Below are positions 15,931 to 24,705 of a DNA stretch of 45,409 bases, piece by piece. The position numbers and the translations under genes were made by a program. Positions within the stretch are counted from its first letter, which is position 1. Each line of letters begins with the position of its first letter. The notes beneath the pieces are model-generated. The model saw only the letters and a program-made list of their open reading frames with translations, was not told the DNA's origin and made no database searches. Source of the DNA: Roseiarcus fermentans (GTDB lineage: Bacteria > Pseudomonadota > Alphaproteobacteria > Rhizobiales > Beijerinckiaceae); assembly GCF_003315135.1 (NCBI RefSeq), contig NZ_QNRK01000051.1:1-45409 (forward strand), read 5' to 3'.

Positions 15931-16519
15931 TTCGCTCGCTCCGTCGCGTTATCCCGTTTCCCCAACCGCCAAGGCGAACGCCCGCGCGATGCGCAAGGCG
16001 CCGACGGAGGCGGAACGGGCGCTTTGGCATATGCTGCGCAGCCGGCGTCTCGCGGCGATGAAATGGCGCCGCCAGGTCCCGCTCGGTCCGTTCATCGTCG
16101 ATTTCGTCTCGTTCGAACACCGGCTGATCGTCGAGTGCGACCGCGCCCAACATGCGGACAATCCGCATGACGCCGCCCGCGACGCGTGGCTGCGCGCGCA
16201 GGGCTTCGCTATCCAGCGTTTCTGGAACCACGAGATTCTCCAGCAGGCCGCGCACGTGGCCGACACGATTCTCGCTCGCTGCGGGTTGCCGTGGTGCGCG
16301 GCCGACCCCTCATCCGTCGTCGCTTCGCGACGCCACCTTCTCCCGCAAGGGGAGAAGGGATGCGCCGCCGAGACGGCGTGGGAGGAGGTCAACTCAACTT
16401 TCTCCGTCCGTTCGCGAGGCCCGACTCCAGCCGGATTTGCATCAAGGTCATCAACCACTTCGGCGACGAGGTGCAGAAGGTTTTTCGGGTGTGAGGGTTC
16501 GCCTCAGGCGGTCCCCTGA
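15923..16519 (+). CDS. DUF559 (Vsr/restriction-nuclease-like) protein
   Basis: A protein of 198 residues from ATG 15923 with a DUF559 domain: LRSRRLAAMKWRRQVPLGPF, IVDFVSFEHRLIVECDRAQH, and DAARDAWLRAQGFAIQRFWN ending HEIL. This is a PD-(D/E)xK-like fold related to Vsr mismatch endonucleases. The candidate catalytic residues D (IVDF), E and D (VECD) and QH are kept. The family function is unproven. The ATG lies inside the left REP-like palindrome, and the frame runs on through the right palindrome (16306-16359), so the last 70 residues are repeat-derived and probably dispensable. A frame upstream to 15794 is open but is not family-like. Confidence 0.75.
   Translation: MRGSLAPSRYPVSPTAKANARAMRKAPTEAERALWHMLRSRRLAAMKWRRQVPLGPFIVDFVSFEHRLIVECDRAQHADNPHDAARDAWLRAQGFAIQRFWNHEILQQAAHVADTILARCGLPWCAADPSSVVASRRHLLPQGEKGCAAETAWEEVNSTFSVRSRGPTPAGFASRSSTTSATRCRRFFGCEGSPQAVP
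16306..16359 (-). repeat. REP-like double palindrome, right flank of the DUF559 gene
   Basis: Inverted copy of the left element: CCCCTCATCC, a GTCGC/GCGAC stem, then CCTTCTCCC/GGGAGAAGG around a GCAAG loop. Together with the left copy it frames the DUF559 domain almost exactly. Confidence 0.85.
16420..16494 (+). pseudogene. 3' remnant of a gene, possibly a DNA methyltransferase C-terminus
   Basis: The plus-strand frame ending at TGA 16492-16494 reads ...DSSRICIKVINHFGDEVQKVFRV. It looks like the end of a real protein and does not continue convincingly upstream, where it meets the right REP element. 'IKVI(N/D)xxGDEVxKV' is an ending I associate with site-specific DNA methyltransferases of type III-like systems. 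With the Res-like fragment at 15735 it suggests a destroyed restriction-modification locus. Confidence is low because it rests on about 22 residues. Confidence 0.3.
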
Positions 16520-16897
16520 CATCTCCAATCGAGGACGAATGAATTCTCTTTATCAGAACATTTCCTTGCCGATATTCTTCAGTTCCCGTATTCTCCCTGT
16601 CTGAACGCCCGACAGGAGAAGCCCCATGCCCGAAATCGCCGACCGCCCGACCGTCCTCCCCGGACCGATCGCATGCGGCGCAGGAACCAGGTCGACCGTG
16701 AGGCGCGGGTGGGCGGCCTGCTCAACCGCGGCAACTGCGTGGCGAAAATCACGGACTGGGAATGCGTGTCGCTGATGCGCATGCGCAACTGCGTCCGGGA
16801 ATTGCTCGAGCGGCGCGCGCGGCAACCCCCCGCCGGGACGCGTCGCGGTATGGTACTATTAGACACTAATGGAATGTCTTAAATGCCGAGCTACGGC

Positions 16898-17030
16898 CTC
16901 CCTCTCCCATATGGGAGAGGGAAAGCCGGGCGAAGCCCGGCAGGGTGAGGGTCCGGAACACCGACGGTCGGCGTGGCGAACCCTCACCCGGCCGCTTCGC
17001 GGCCTGCCTCTCCCCAAGAGGGGAGAGGGG
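16898..17030. repeat. 'empty' inverted pair of REP-like palindromes
   Basis: CCTCTCCCATATGGGAGAGG, then GCCGGGC/GCCCGGC, then GGTGAGGGT. After about 27 bases this is mirrored by ACCCTCACC, CCGC/GCGG and CCTCTCCCC/GGGGAGAGG. The architecture equals that of the DUF559-flanking pair (pyrimidine-rich stem, GC stem with GAA loop, TGAGGG tail), but with no gene between the copies. Confidence 0.85.
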
Positions 17031-17078
17031 AATCAGCGCGGCTGGCGGCTACAAAGTGAAAGCGTGATGTAACTCCCA

Positions 17079-17307
17079 AGCCGGCAGCGAACAGCGCCGT
17101 CATCGCGAGCGAAGCGAAGCGATCCAGGGCCGCTGGGCCGCTGTTGCGCCCTCTGATCGTCCCGCCGCCCTTCGTTGCGAGCAGAAGACGGAGCGATTTT
17201 TTCCGCAGGAGGCAAGCGGCGGCATGGGTTGCTTCGTCGCTTCGCTCCTCGCAATGACGGGGTTGGGAGTAACAACGTGACAGGTTTGGGCGCCCAAGTC
17301 CTTGAAA
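17079..17307 (-). repeat. MITE-like element, copy A
   Basis: About 229 bp matching 28263-28491 in reverse orientation at roughly 95% identity (12 mismatches counted by eye, no gaps). It contains CGTCATCGCGAG and CTCGCAATGACG near opposite ends. TGTAACTCCCAA (17068-17079) and TTGGGAGTAACA (17263-17274) form near-perfect terminal inverted repeats about 207 bp apart. No protein is encoded. Confidence 0.85.
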
Positions 17308-17387
17308 GGATGCGTCGCCTGCCAGACCTGGCAGGCTGGACCCGGAGGGCGCGACCGACAGGCGGGCCCGCGCTCCAGGCGCCGCCC

Positions 17388-19913
17388 TCAGTCCTCTTCG
17401 AGGTCCTCGAACGCGCCGCGGTCGCCCTCGGCGCCGACCAGAATCTCGCGTTTCCCCGAATGGTTGGGGGCGCTGACGACGCCCTCCTTCTCCATCCGCT
17501 CGACCAGCGAGGCCGCCTTGTTGTAGCCGACCGACAGGCGGCGCTGGATGTAGCTGGTGGAGACCTTTCGGTCGCGCAGCACGATGGCGACCGCGCGGTC
17601 GTAATAATCGGCCGATTCGTCGGCGTCCATCGAGCCGGGGGCGGCGGGCGGGCCGTCGTCGCTGTCCTCGGGCTCGTCGTCCTCGGTGATGGCGTGCAGG
17701 TATTCCGGGGCGCCCTGCTTCTTGAGGTGGGCGACCACCTTCTCGACCTCGGGGTCGGACACGAACGGCCCGTGGACGCGGGAGATGCGGCCGCCGCCGG
17801 CCATGTAGAGCATGTCGCCCTGGCCGAGCAGCTGCTCGGCGCCCTGTTCGCCGAGAATGGTGCGGCTGTCGATCTTGCTCGTCACCTGGAACGAGATCCG
17901 GGTCGGAAAGTTGGCCTTGATCGTGCCGGTGACGACGTCGACCGAGGGGCGCTGGGTCGCCATGATCAGGTGGATGCCGGCCGCCCGCGCCATCTGCGCC
18001 AGGCGCTGGATCGCCCCTTCGATGTCCTTGCCGGCGACCATCATCAGGTCCGCCATCTCGTCGACCACCAGCACGATGTAGGGCAGCTCCTCGAGCGCCA
18101 GCTCCTCGCGCTCGTAGACGGCCTCGCCCGTTTCGCGGTCGAAGCCGGTCTGAACGGTGCGCGACAGCATCTCGCCCTTGGCGCGCGCCTCGCTGACCCG
18201 GGCGTTGAAGCCGTCGATGTTGCGAACGGACACCTTCGACATCTTCTTGTAGCGGTCCTCCATCTCACGCACCGCCCATTTGAGCGCGACCACCGCCTTC
18301 TTCGGGTCGGTGACGACCGGCGTCAGAAGGTGCGGAATGCCGTCGTAGGTCGAGAGTTCGAGCATCTTGGGGTCGACCATGATCAGCCGGCACTGCTCGG
18401 GCTTCAGCCGGTAGACGAGCGACAGGATCATGGTGTTGATCGCCACCGACTTGCCCGATCCCGTGGTGCCCGCGACCAGGAGGTGCGGCATGCGGGCGAG
18501 GTCGACAATGACCGGCTCGCCGCCGATGGTCTTGCCGAGCGCGATCGCGAGGCGGTGCTTCGACTTCTCGAAGTCCTCGCTTCCCAAGAGCTCCCGCAGG
18601 TACACCATCTCGCGCCGCTGGTTCGGCAGCTCGATGCCGATCGCGTTGCGCCCCTGCACGACCGCGACGCGGGCCGAGACCGCGGACATCGAGCGCGCGA
18701 TGTCGTCGGCCAGACCGATGACGCGCGAGGACTTCACCCCCGGCGCCGGCTCGAGCTCGTACAGGGTCACGACCGGTCCGGGGCGAATGTTGATGATCTC
18801 GCCCTTGACGCCGAAGTCGTCGAGAACGCCCTCGAGCATGCGGGCGTTCTGCTCGAGCGCGTCGTTGGAGACGCGCCCGACCTGCTTCTTCGGCTCGGCG
18901 AGCACGGCGAGCGGCGGCATGGCGTAGTCGCCGCGCGGCGAGAGGGCGAACTTGAGCTGCGAATCGGCGGCGGCGCGCGGACCGGGTTTCAAAGGCCCTG
19001 CGGGCGCGGCCACGCGCGGCCCGGCGGCGGGCGGCTCGGGCGCGGATTGCGCGGGCGGCGCCGGCGTGGGTCTCGGGCGCGGCGCGTAGGCGGATGGATT
19101 GGTCAGCCCGCCATCGTCGGCCTGGAGCCCGGACCACGCCGGCCGGGGCTCCGCCGGCCGGGCCTTGCCCGCTGGCTTCGCCGGCCGCCGGACGAGGCGC
19201 CGGATGGCGGCCCGCGTGGTCAGCAGCGCGTGGAGGACGGCGCCGATCGACACGATCCCGAGGCCCGGCCGGTCCTCGCCGTCTTCGTCGTCCGCGCGCC
19301 CAGGCGAACGGCCCGCCGGTTTGGGCTTCTCCGGCGCCTCGTCGGCGTTCGGCTGTCCCGCGACGCCGGCGGCCGCCGTCAGCGCGAGAATCGCGACGGC
19401 GGCGAAGGCCGCGGCGGTCGCGGCCATCCCCCAGCCGGCGGTGGCGCCGACCCGTCGCGGCAGGGCGAGCAGCGCGTCGCCGACGACTCCGCCGAGGCCG
19501 GTCGGCAGAGGCCAGCTTCCGGGCGCGGGCAGGAGCGAGGCGAGCGCCGCCGTCGCCGCGACCCCGACGAGATAGTAGGCAGCCTTACGGTGCGCGTTGG
19601 CGAGCCGGCGGTCGGTCAGGAGCCGCCAGCCCCAGAAAGCGGGCGGCAGGAGCGTTGCGACGCAGGCGAGGCCGAGCATCTGCATGACGATGTCGGCGGC
19701 GACCGCGCCAGGTCCGCCGAGGAGATTGTGGACGCGCGCGCTGGTGGCGTGGGTGAGGCTCGGATCCTCGACCGACCAGGTGAGGAGGGCGAGGCCGAGG
19801 CCTCCGACGCCGGCGAGCGCGGCCAGGCCGAGAATCTCGGCCGCCCGGCGTTGCGGAAACTCCCGCAGCGCGCTGGGCAGGTAGTCGAACACCGAGAAGG
19901 TCGTGGTACGCAT
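17388..19913 (-). CDS. ftsK: DNA translocase FtsK
   Basis: An 841-residue division-linked DNA pump that segregates chromosome ends and activates XerCD at dif. The N-terminal part has about four to five membrane helices (residues 25-190), and a Pro/Ala-rich linker runs to about 330. The motor follows: [20 protein letters not shown] (alpha/beta), Walker A GTTGSGKS, Walker [13 protein letters not shown], and [20 protein letters not shown]. The C-terminal winged-helix gamma domain has [31 protein letters not shown], which reads KOPS-type motifs. Length is normal for alphaproteobacteria. The ATG at 19913 is followed by homologous sequence; a CtrA-like box lies about 70 bp upstream. Confidence 0.96.
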   Translation of the reverse strand: MRTTTFSVFDYLPSALREFPQRRAAEILGLAALAGVGGLGLALLTWSVEDPSLTHATSARVHNLLGGPGAVAADIVMQMLGLACVATLLPPAFWGWRLLTDRRLANAHRKAAYYLVGVAATAALASLLPAPGSWPLPTGLGGVVGDALLALPRRVGATAGWGMAATAAAFAAVAILALTAAAGVAGQPNADEAPEKPKPAGRSPGRADDEDGEDRPGLGIVSIGAVLHALLTTRAAIRRLVRRPAKPAGKARPAEPRPAWSGLQADDGGLTNPSAYAPRPRPTPAPPAQSAPEPPAAGPRVAAPAGPLKPGPRAAADSQLKFALSPRGDYAMPPLAVLAEPKKQVGRVSNDALEQNARMLEGVLDDFGVKGEIINIRPGPVVTLYELEPAPGVKSSRVIGLADDIARSMSAVSARVAVVQGRNAIGIELPNQRREMVYLRELLGSEDFEKSKHRLAIALGKTIGGEPVIVDLARMPHLLVAGTTGSGKSVAINTMILSLVYRLKPEQCRLIMVDPKMLELSTYDGIPHLLTPVVTDPKKAVVALKWAVREMEDRYKKMSKVSVRNIDGFNARVSEARAKGEMLSRTVQTGFDRETGEAVYEREELALEELPYIVLVVDEMADLMMVAGKDIEGAIQRLAQMARAAGIHLIMATQRPSVDVVTGTIKANFPTRISFQVTSKIDSRTILGEQGAEQLLGQGDMLYMAGGGRISRVHGPFVSDPEVEKVVAHLKKQGAPEYLHAITEDDEPEDSDDGPPAAPGSMDADESADYYDRAVAIVLRDRKVSTSYIQRRLSVGYNKAASLVERMEKEGVVSAPNHSGKREILVGAEGDRGAFEDLEED

Positions 19914-19980
19914 CGCTCGCTCGCCCGGTCGCGCGGCGAGGTCCGCGCGCCGCTCTGGTGGAGACCCTATGAGGCCCGAG

Positions 19981-19996
19981 TTAATGCGCGCCTAAC
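19981..19996. promoter_or_regulatory. CtrA-box-like sequence upstream of ftsK
   Basis: TTAA-N7-CTAAC lies 68 bp before the ftsK ATG and differs by one base from the alphaproteobacterial CtrA consensus TTAA-N7-TTAAC. It is a plausible cell-cycle control site, but a single short match can arise by chance. Confidence 0.35.
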
Positions 19997-20042
19997 CATA
20001 CCGGCCGGCCTCGGGCGACCGGTCGGCGCGGCTGGCGCCGCG

Positions 20043-20071
20043 CAAAAAAGAGGGCGCCCCGAGAGGCGCCC
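20043..20071 (-). terminator. Rho-independent terminator of glnK-amtB
   Basis: Read on the minus strand: stem GGGCGCC, loop TCTCGG, stem GGCGCCC, followed by TCTTTTTTGCG. A 7-bp GC stem plus a six-T run makes this the clearest intrinsic terminator in the window. It lies 56 bp after the amtB stop. Confidence 0.85.
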
Positions 20072-20126
20072 AGTTTCCACGGGAGGAAGAGGAAACCGGC
20101 GGCGCTTGCGCCGCCAGGAGATCATG

Positions 20127-21623
20127 TCATTGAACGACCTCGCCGTGCAGGGCGTAGTCGAGACCGTCGCGCTCGACATCGTCGCTGACGCGCAGGCCGA
20201 TCGTCGCCTTGATGACGGCGAGGATGATGATGGTGACGATGGCGTCGTAGACGATGACGGTGCCGACGCCGATGCACTGGTTGATGAACTGGCCCGCGTT
20301 GCCCTCGAGCACGCCGGCGGTGCCGCCGTATTGCTGGACGGCGAACACGCCGGTCAGCAGCGCGCCGATGATGCCGCCGACGCCGTGGACGCCGAAGCAG
20401 TCGAGCGCGTCGTCATAGCCGAACGCCTTCTTGAGCGCGGTGGCGCCGAGGTAGCAGCCGACGCCGCAGGCGACGCCGATCACGAACGCGCCGAGCGGAC
20501 CGACGAAGCCCGAGGCCGGGGTGATGGCCACGAGACCGGCGACCGCGCCCGAGCAGATGCCGATGACCGTCGGCTTGCCGTGGTGCGCCCATTCGATGAA
20601 CATCCAGGTCAGGGCAGCGACCGCGGTCGCGATCTGGGTGACGGTCATCGCCATGCCGGCCTGCACGCCCGCGCTGACCGCCGAGCCCGCGTTGAAGCCG
20701 AACCAGCCGACCCACAGCAGGCCAGCGCCGATGAAGGTCAGGACCATGTTGTGTCCCGGGCCGCTGTCGCGCCGCTTGCCGACCATGATCGCCGCGATCA
20801 GCCCCGCGACGCCCGCGTCGATGTGCACGACCGTGCCGCCGGCGAAATCGAGAACCTTGAACCAGGCCGCGTCGTTGGCCGAGTTGAAGATGCCGTCGGG
20901 TCCCCACAGCCAATGCGCGACCGGGGCGTAGACGAGGATCGACCACAGGCCCATGAACCACAGCATGGCAGAGAACTTCATGCGCTCCGCGAACGCGCCG
21001 GCGATGAGCGCGGGCGTGATGATCGCGAAGGTCATCTGGAAGCACATGTAGACGGTCTCGGGGATCGTCGGCGCGAGTGCGTTCGGGTTGCCGATGCCGC
21101 CGTTGTTGACGTCGCTGAGGATGCCCTGCAGGAACGCCCGGCTCAGGCCGCCGATGAAGGGCGTGCCGCCGGTGAACGACAGCGAGTAGGTGACGACCGC
21201 ATAGATGACCGTCACCAGGCAGGTGATGGCGAAGCTGGTCATCACGGTGTCGCCGACGTTCTTCTTGCGCACCATGCCGCCGTAGAAGAGCCCGAGGCCG
21301 GGGATCGTCATCATCAGCACGAGGGCGACCGAGGTCAGCATCCACGCCGTGTCGCCGCCGCTCGGCGTGCAGTTGGTCAGGACGGCGGGAACCGCGGGAA
21401 CGGCCGCGTACTTGTCGGTCTCGGGAACGGCAGCGACTGCGGCCGCGCACGCCGGGGTCGCCGGCGGGGCGGGCTTCGCTGCCGGGGCGGGCGCCGGGGC
21501 TGCGGCCGGGGCTGCGGCTGGCGCGGCGGGCGTGTTTTGCGCGTAAGAGGCTCCGGGCGCGGCGAAGCCGACCAGTGCGGCTATCGCCAACGCCGGAGCG
21601 AGGCGGGAGAAAATACGTATCAT
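20127..21623 (-). CDS. amtB: ammonium transporter AmtB
   Basis: A 498-residue ammonium channel/transporter of the inner membrane. The signal peptide (MIRIFSRLAPALAIAALVGF...SYA) is followed by an unusual Ala/Pro-rich segment of about 35 residues, then eleven membrane helices beginning TAWMLTSVALVLMMTIPGLG. The twin pore histidines are visible in PVAHWLWG and FGVHGVGG, and the Phe-gate region in SAVSAGVQAGMA. The C-terminal GLRVSDDVERDGLDYALHGE is the cytosolic tail that GlnK binds. It sits 37 bp after glnK, and the terminator after it closes the operon. The start is set at the signal peptide rather than at upstream in-frame Mets. Confidence 0.96.
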   Translation of the reverse strand: MIRIFSRLAPALAIAALVGFAAPGASYAQNTPAAPAAAPAAAPAPAPAAKPAPPATPACAAAVAAVPETDKYAAVPAVPAVLTNCTPSGGDTAWMLTSVALVLMMTIPGLGLFYGGMVRKKNVGDTVMTSFAITCLVTVIYAVVTYSLSFTGGTPFIGGLSRAFLQGILSDVNNGGIGNPNALAPTIPETVYMCFQMTFAIITPALIAGAFAERMKFSAMLWFMGLWSILVYAPVAHWLWGPDGIFNSANDAAWFKVLDFAGGTVVHIDAGVAGLIAAIMVGKRRDSGPGHNMVLTFIGAGLLWVGWFGFNAGSAVSAGVQAGMAMTVTQIATAVAALTWMFIEWAHHGKPTVIGICSGAVAGLVAITPASGFVGPLGAFVIGVACGVGCYLGATALKKAFGYDDALDCFGVHGVGGIIGALLTGVFAVQQYGGTAGVLEGNAGQFINQCIGVGTVIVYDAIVTIIILAVIKATIGLRVSDDVERDGLDYALHGEVVQ

Positions 21624-21660
21624 TGGACAGGAACTCCGATTGGAAAGGATAGCGCGCAGG

Positions 21661-22206
<546 letters not shown>

Positions 22207-22298
22207 TCAAAAACAGGGCGCCCAGAAAATGACCGATTCGACTGATTGTGTTGCGGCGCCGCAGAGCAGGCCGACGACGACCGGGTTCGTCCTCGCGG

Positions 22299-23378
22299 CT
22301 ACACCGACTTCCTGGCCACGATCGGACACTCGACCTTGACCTGTCGCGGTCGCAGCGGCGCGCCGCCGGCTGCGTCGATCAGCCATTCCGCGGCGACGGC
22401 GCCCATTTCGAGATGCGGCAGCAGCACGGTCGAGAGCGGCGGGTGCAGGTGCTGGGCGATCTCGCGGTCGTCATAGCCCATCACGGCGACATCGTCCGGG
22501 ATCTCGAGGCCGAGCTCGCGCAAGGCCTCGTAACACCCGACCGCCATCAGGTCGTTGGCGCAGAAGATCGCGGTCGGCGGCGTCGCGAGCGCCATCAGCG
22601 CGCGGGTCGCTTCGTAGCCCGACGACGCCTGCCAGTTGCCCTCGCGCAGGAGTTCTGGATCGAACGGCAGGTCCGCCGTGGCGAGCGCCTGGCGGTAGCC
22701 GCGCAGCCGATGGCGTGCGGCCTCCATGGCCGCTTCGCCGTTGATGTAGCCAATGCGCTTGTGGCCGGCACGGATCAGGACGTCGGCGGCCGCGTGGCCG
22801 CCGGCGACCTCGCCGGGAACGACCGATGCCAGCGTCCCGCCGGGGGCGTGGCAGTTGAGAAGCACGATCGGCGCCGGCGACCGCCAGACGGGCGGTTCGA
22901 TCAGCCGCGTGTTGATCGTCGCATAGACCAGCCCGGCGATCGGCAGCGAGGAAAGCTGAGCGAGCGCCGCGGCCTCCATGTCGGCGTCGCCGCGCGTCGC
23001 CATGACCGTCACCGTCAAGCCGTGCGCCCAGGCCTTCTCCCGCACGCCGTCGAGGGCGATCGCGGTCCAGGGGTCGGTCGAGATCTCGTCGCAAATGAAG
23101 CCGATGGTGGCGGCCGCCGAGACGGCCGCCCCGCCGCCCCGCCGCGCCTGCTGATAGCCGAGCTTGGCGGCCGACTTGATCACGCGCTGGCGGGTCTCGT
23201 GCGACAGGCGCGCGCCGTCGGCGTGGTTGAGCACCAGCGAGACCGTCGTCTGCGACACGCGCGCCTCGTTGGCGACGTCGTTCATGGTCGGGCGCCGCGC
23301 CGGCGCCTTGCGCCGACCCCGCTTTTGCGTCGAGGCGCGGTTTGGCGAGCCTCCGGCGGCGCTGTCTTCGTCCTGCAT
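22299..23378 (-). CDS. LacI-family transcriptional regulator of the adjacent sugar importer
   Basis: A 359-residue regulator. The HTH is TMNDVANEARVSQTTVSLVL with hinge SHETRQRVIKSAAKLGYQQA. It is followed by a periplasmic-binding-like effector domain (AATIGFICDEISTDPWTAIA..., ...AIFCANDLMAVGCYEALREL, VAVMGYDD). It diverges from an ABC importer operon and should repress it until its sugar is bound; the sugar is unknown. The start is uncertain. ATG 23402 would lie at the predicted transcription start, so I use MQDEDS at 23378, although its GGGGAGG is very close to the ATG. The first 35 residues are basic and disordered. Confidence 0.9.
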   Translation of the reverse strand: MQDEDSAAGGSPNRASTQKRGRRKAPARRPTMNDVANEARVSQTTVSLVLNHADGARLSHETRQRVIKSAAKLGYQQARRGGGAAVSAAATIGFICDEISTDPWTAIALDGVREKAWAHGLTVTVMATRGDADMEAAALAQLSSLPIAGLVYATINTRLIEPPVWRSPAPIVLLNCHAPGGTLASVVPGEVAGGHAAADVLIRAGHKRIGYINGEAAMEAARHRLRGYRQALATADLPFDPELLREGNWQASSGYEATRALMALATPPTAIFCANDLMAVGCYEALRELGLEIPDDVAVMGYDDREIAQHLHPPLSTVLLPHLEMGAVAAEWLIDAAGGAPLRPRQVKVECPIVARKSV

Positions 23379-23406
23379 CCCTCCCCTCGAGATGGCGGCC
23401 ATGCAA

Positions 23407-23435
23407 ATATTATTAGCAGGGCAACATCCTGAAAA
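23407..23435 (-). promoter_or_regulatory. promoter candidate for the LacI-family gene
   Basis: On the minus strand a weak TTTTCA (-35) and a good TAATAT (-10) are 17 bp apart, predicting a start near 23400. This favours the shorter translation start. It shares the divergent gap with the importer promoter. Confidence 0.4.
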
Positions 23436-23469
23436 CCATCCAAAAAGTCAATTTGCTTCGGTTTCCCCA

Positions 23470-23497
23470 TTGACAAGCTTTAGCGCCTTATTATCCT
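23470..23497 (+). promoter_or_regulatory. sigma-70 promoter of the sugar ABC operon
   Basis: A perfect TTGACA (23470-23475) and TATCCT (23492-23497) are 16 bp apart in an AT-rich island. The AAGCTT just after the -35 is palindromic but lacks the central CG usual for LacI-family operators, so the operator itself was not located. Confidence 0.6.
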
Positions 23498-23632
23498 CCG
23501 GCGCGCTCGGGTTCAAACGTGAGGAAGGGCGCGGCGTCATCGCCGCGGGGAACCGTCCCGCGCCTGGAAGCCGAACGGCAGCCGCACCGCGACGCGTCTA
23601 CGACGCGCGGTCGCGGGGAGGAGGAAACACAT

Positions 23633-24610
23633 ATGCTCATTACACGCAGACACGTGCTGATCGGGACGGCCGGCGCCGCCGCCTTCGGGATCGTTCCGGC
23701 CTTCGGACAGGTCCCGCCGCTGAAGAAGAAGGACCACTACAAGGTCGGTTTCGCCCAGACGGAAAGCAACAATCCCTGGCGGCTCGCCCAGACCGCGAGC
23801 ATGAAGGACGAGGCCGCCAAGCGCGGGGATCAGCTCGTCTATACCGACGCCGCGGGCTCCGCCGCCAAGCAGGTCGCCGATGTCAACAGCATGATCGCGC
23901 AGGGCGTCGATTTCATTTTCCTCGCGCCACGGGAGGAGAAGCCGCTGGCGACCGCCGTCCTGAACGCCCGGAGGGCCGGCATCCCGGTGCTGGCGATCGA
24001 TCGCGACCTCGATCAGGCGATCGCCAAGAGGGGTCAGGACTACCTCGCGTTCATCGGCTCGAACTTCATTCAGGAGGGCCAACGGGTCGGCGACTGGACG
24101 ATCGCCAAGACCGGCGGCAAAGGCAAGATCATCGAACTCGAAGGCACGATCGGGTCATCGCCGGCCAACGACCGCAAGAAGGGCTTCGACGACACGATCA
24201 AGGCCAAGGCGCCCGACATGGTGATCCTCGCCAGCCAGTCCGGCGACTTCGCCCGCGACAAGGGCCGGCAGGTCGCGGAGACGCTGTTGCAGGCGCATCC
24301 GGACGCGACCATCGTCTATGCTCACAACGACGAGATGGCGCTCGGCGCGATCGCCGCCATCGAGGCGGCCGGCAAGGTCCCCGGCAAGGATATCCTCGTG
24401 GTCTCGATCGACGGGGAAAAGGACGCGCTCCAGGCGATCGTCGACGGAAAGCTCGGCTGCTCCTGCGAGTGCAATCCGCGCTTCGGGCCCGCGGCCTTCG
24501 ACATCCTCTACAAGTACGCCGCCGGCGAGACGATCCCGCCCTCGATCATCAATCCCGACCACTTCTACGACGCCAGCAACGCGGCCGCCGCCCTGCCAAC
24601 CGCCTACTGA
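23633..24610 (+). CDS. sugar ABC transporter substrate-binding protein, YtfQ-like
   Basis: A 325-residue periplasmic binding protein with an N-terminal signal (ITRRHVLIGTAGAAAFGIVP; the arginine pair suggests Tat export, which is not certain). The ribose/galactofuranose-type fold follows: KVGFAQTESNNPWRLAQTAS, DFIFLAPREEKPL, GIPVLAIDRDLD, YAHNDEMALGAIAAIEAAGK and ILVVSIDGEKDALQAIVDGK. GFAQTESNNPWR and CNPRFGP are features of the galactofuranose binder YtfQ. GGGAGGAGG about ten bases before the ATG sets the start. It is the first gene of a four-gene importer; a long hairpin follows the stop. Confidence 0.9.
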   Translation: MLITRRHVLIGTAGAAAFGIVPAFGQVPPLKKKDHYKVGFAQTESNNPWRLAQTASMKDEAAKRGDQLVYTDAAGSAAKQVADVNSMIAQGVDFIFLAPREEKPLATAVLNARRAGIPVLAIDRDLDQAIAKRGQDYLAFIGSNFIQEGQRVGDWTIAKTGGKGKIIELEGTIGSSPANDRKKGFDDTIKAKAPDMVILASQSGDFARDKGRQVAETLLQAHPDATIVYAHNDEMALGAIAAIEAAGKVPGKDILVVSIDGEKDALQAIVDGKLGCSCECNPRFGPAAFDILYKYAAGETIPPSIINPDHFYDASNAAAALPTAY

Positions 24611-24627
24611 ACCGTCGCTTGCCCAGT

Positions 24628-24661
24628 CCCCTCCCGCCTGCTTTGATGTCGGCGGGAGGGG
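24628..24661 (+). other. intercistronic stem-loop after the binding-protein gene
   Basis: CCCCTCCCGCC (24628-24638) pairs perfectly with GGCGGGAGGGG (24651-24661) across a 12-base loop, 17 bases after the stop. There is no T-tract, so it probably acts as an mRNA-stabilising or partial-termination structure between the abundant binding protein and the membrane components. Confidence 0.6.
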
Positions 24662-24705
24662 CGCGGCGCACCGCGCGCGAGCCGAAACCGGAGCCAAAGA
24701 ACGCA

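Larger units (their letters stand above)
16520..17387. other. repeat-rich non-coding region between DUF559 and ftsK
   Basis: It contains the empty REP pair and MITE copy A (both listed). Between 16626 and 16882 there are coding-like fragments in two frames: ATG 16626 after AGGAGA gives MPEIADRPTVLPGPIA, and another frame gives GGLLNRGNCVAKITDWECVS. They may be one small frameshifted gene, unidentified. TTCTCC-C-TGTC and GACAGGAGAA (16591-16620) can pair and would hide that ribosome site. Confidence 0.4.

Noticed and set aside
16626-16882. Small gene starting MPEIADRP
   Set aside because: It has a good ribosome site but coding potential switches frame within 50 bases and no family is recognised. 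It is kept only as a note in the non-coding region entry.
23476-23483. AAGCTT as LacI-family operator
   Set aside because: It is short, lacks the central CG and extended symmetry of the family, and could be chance.
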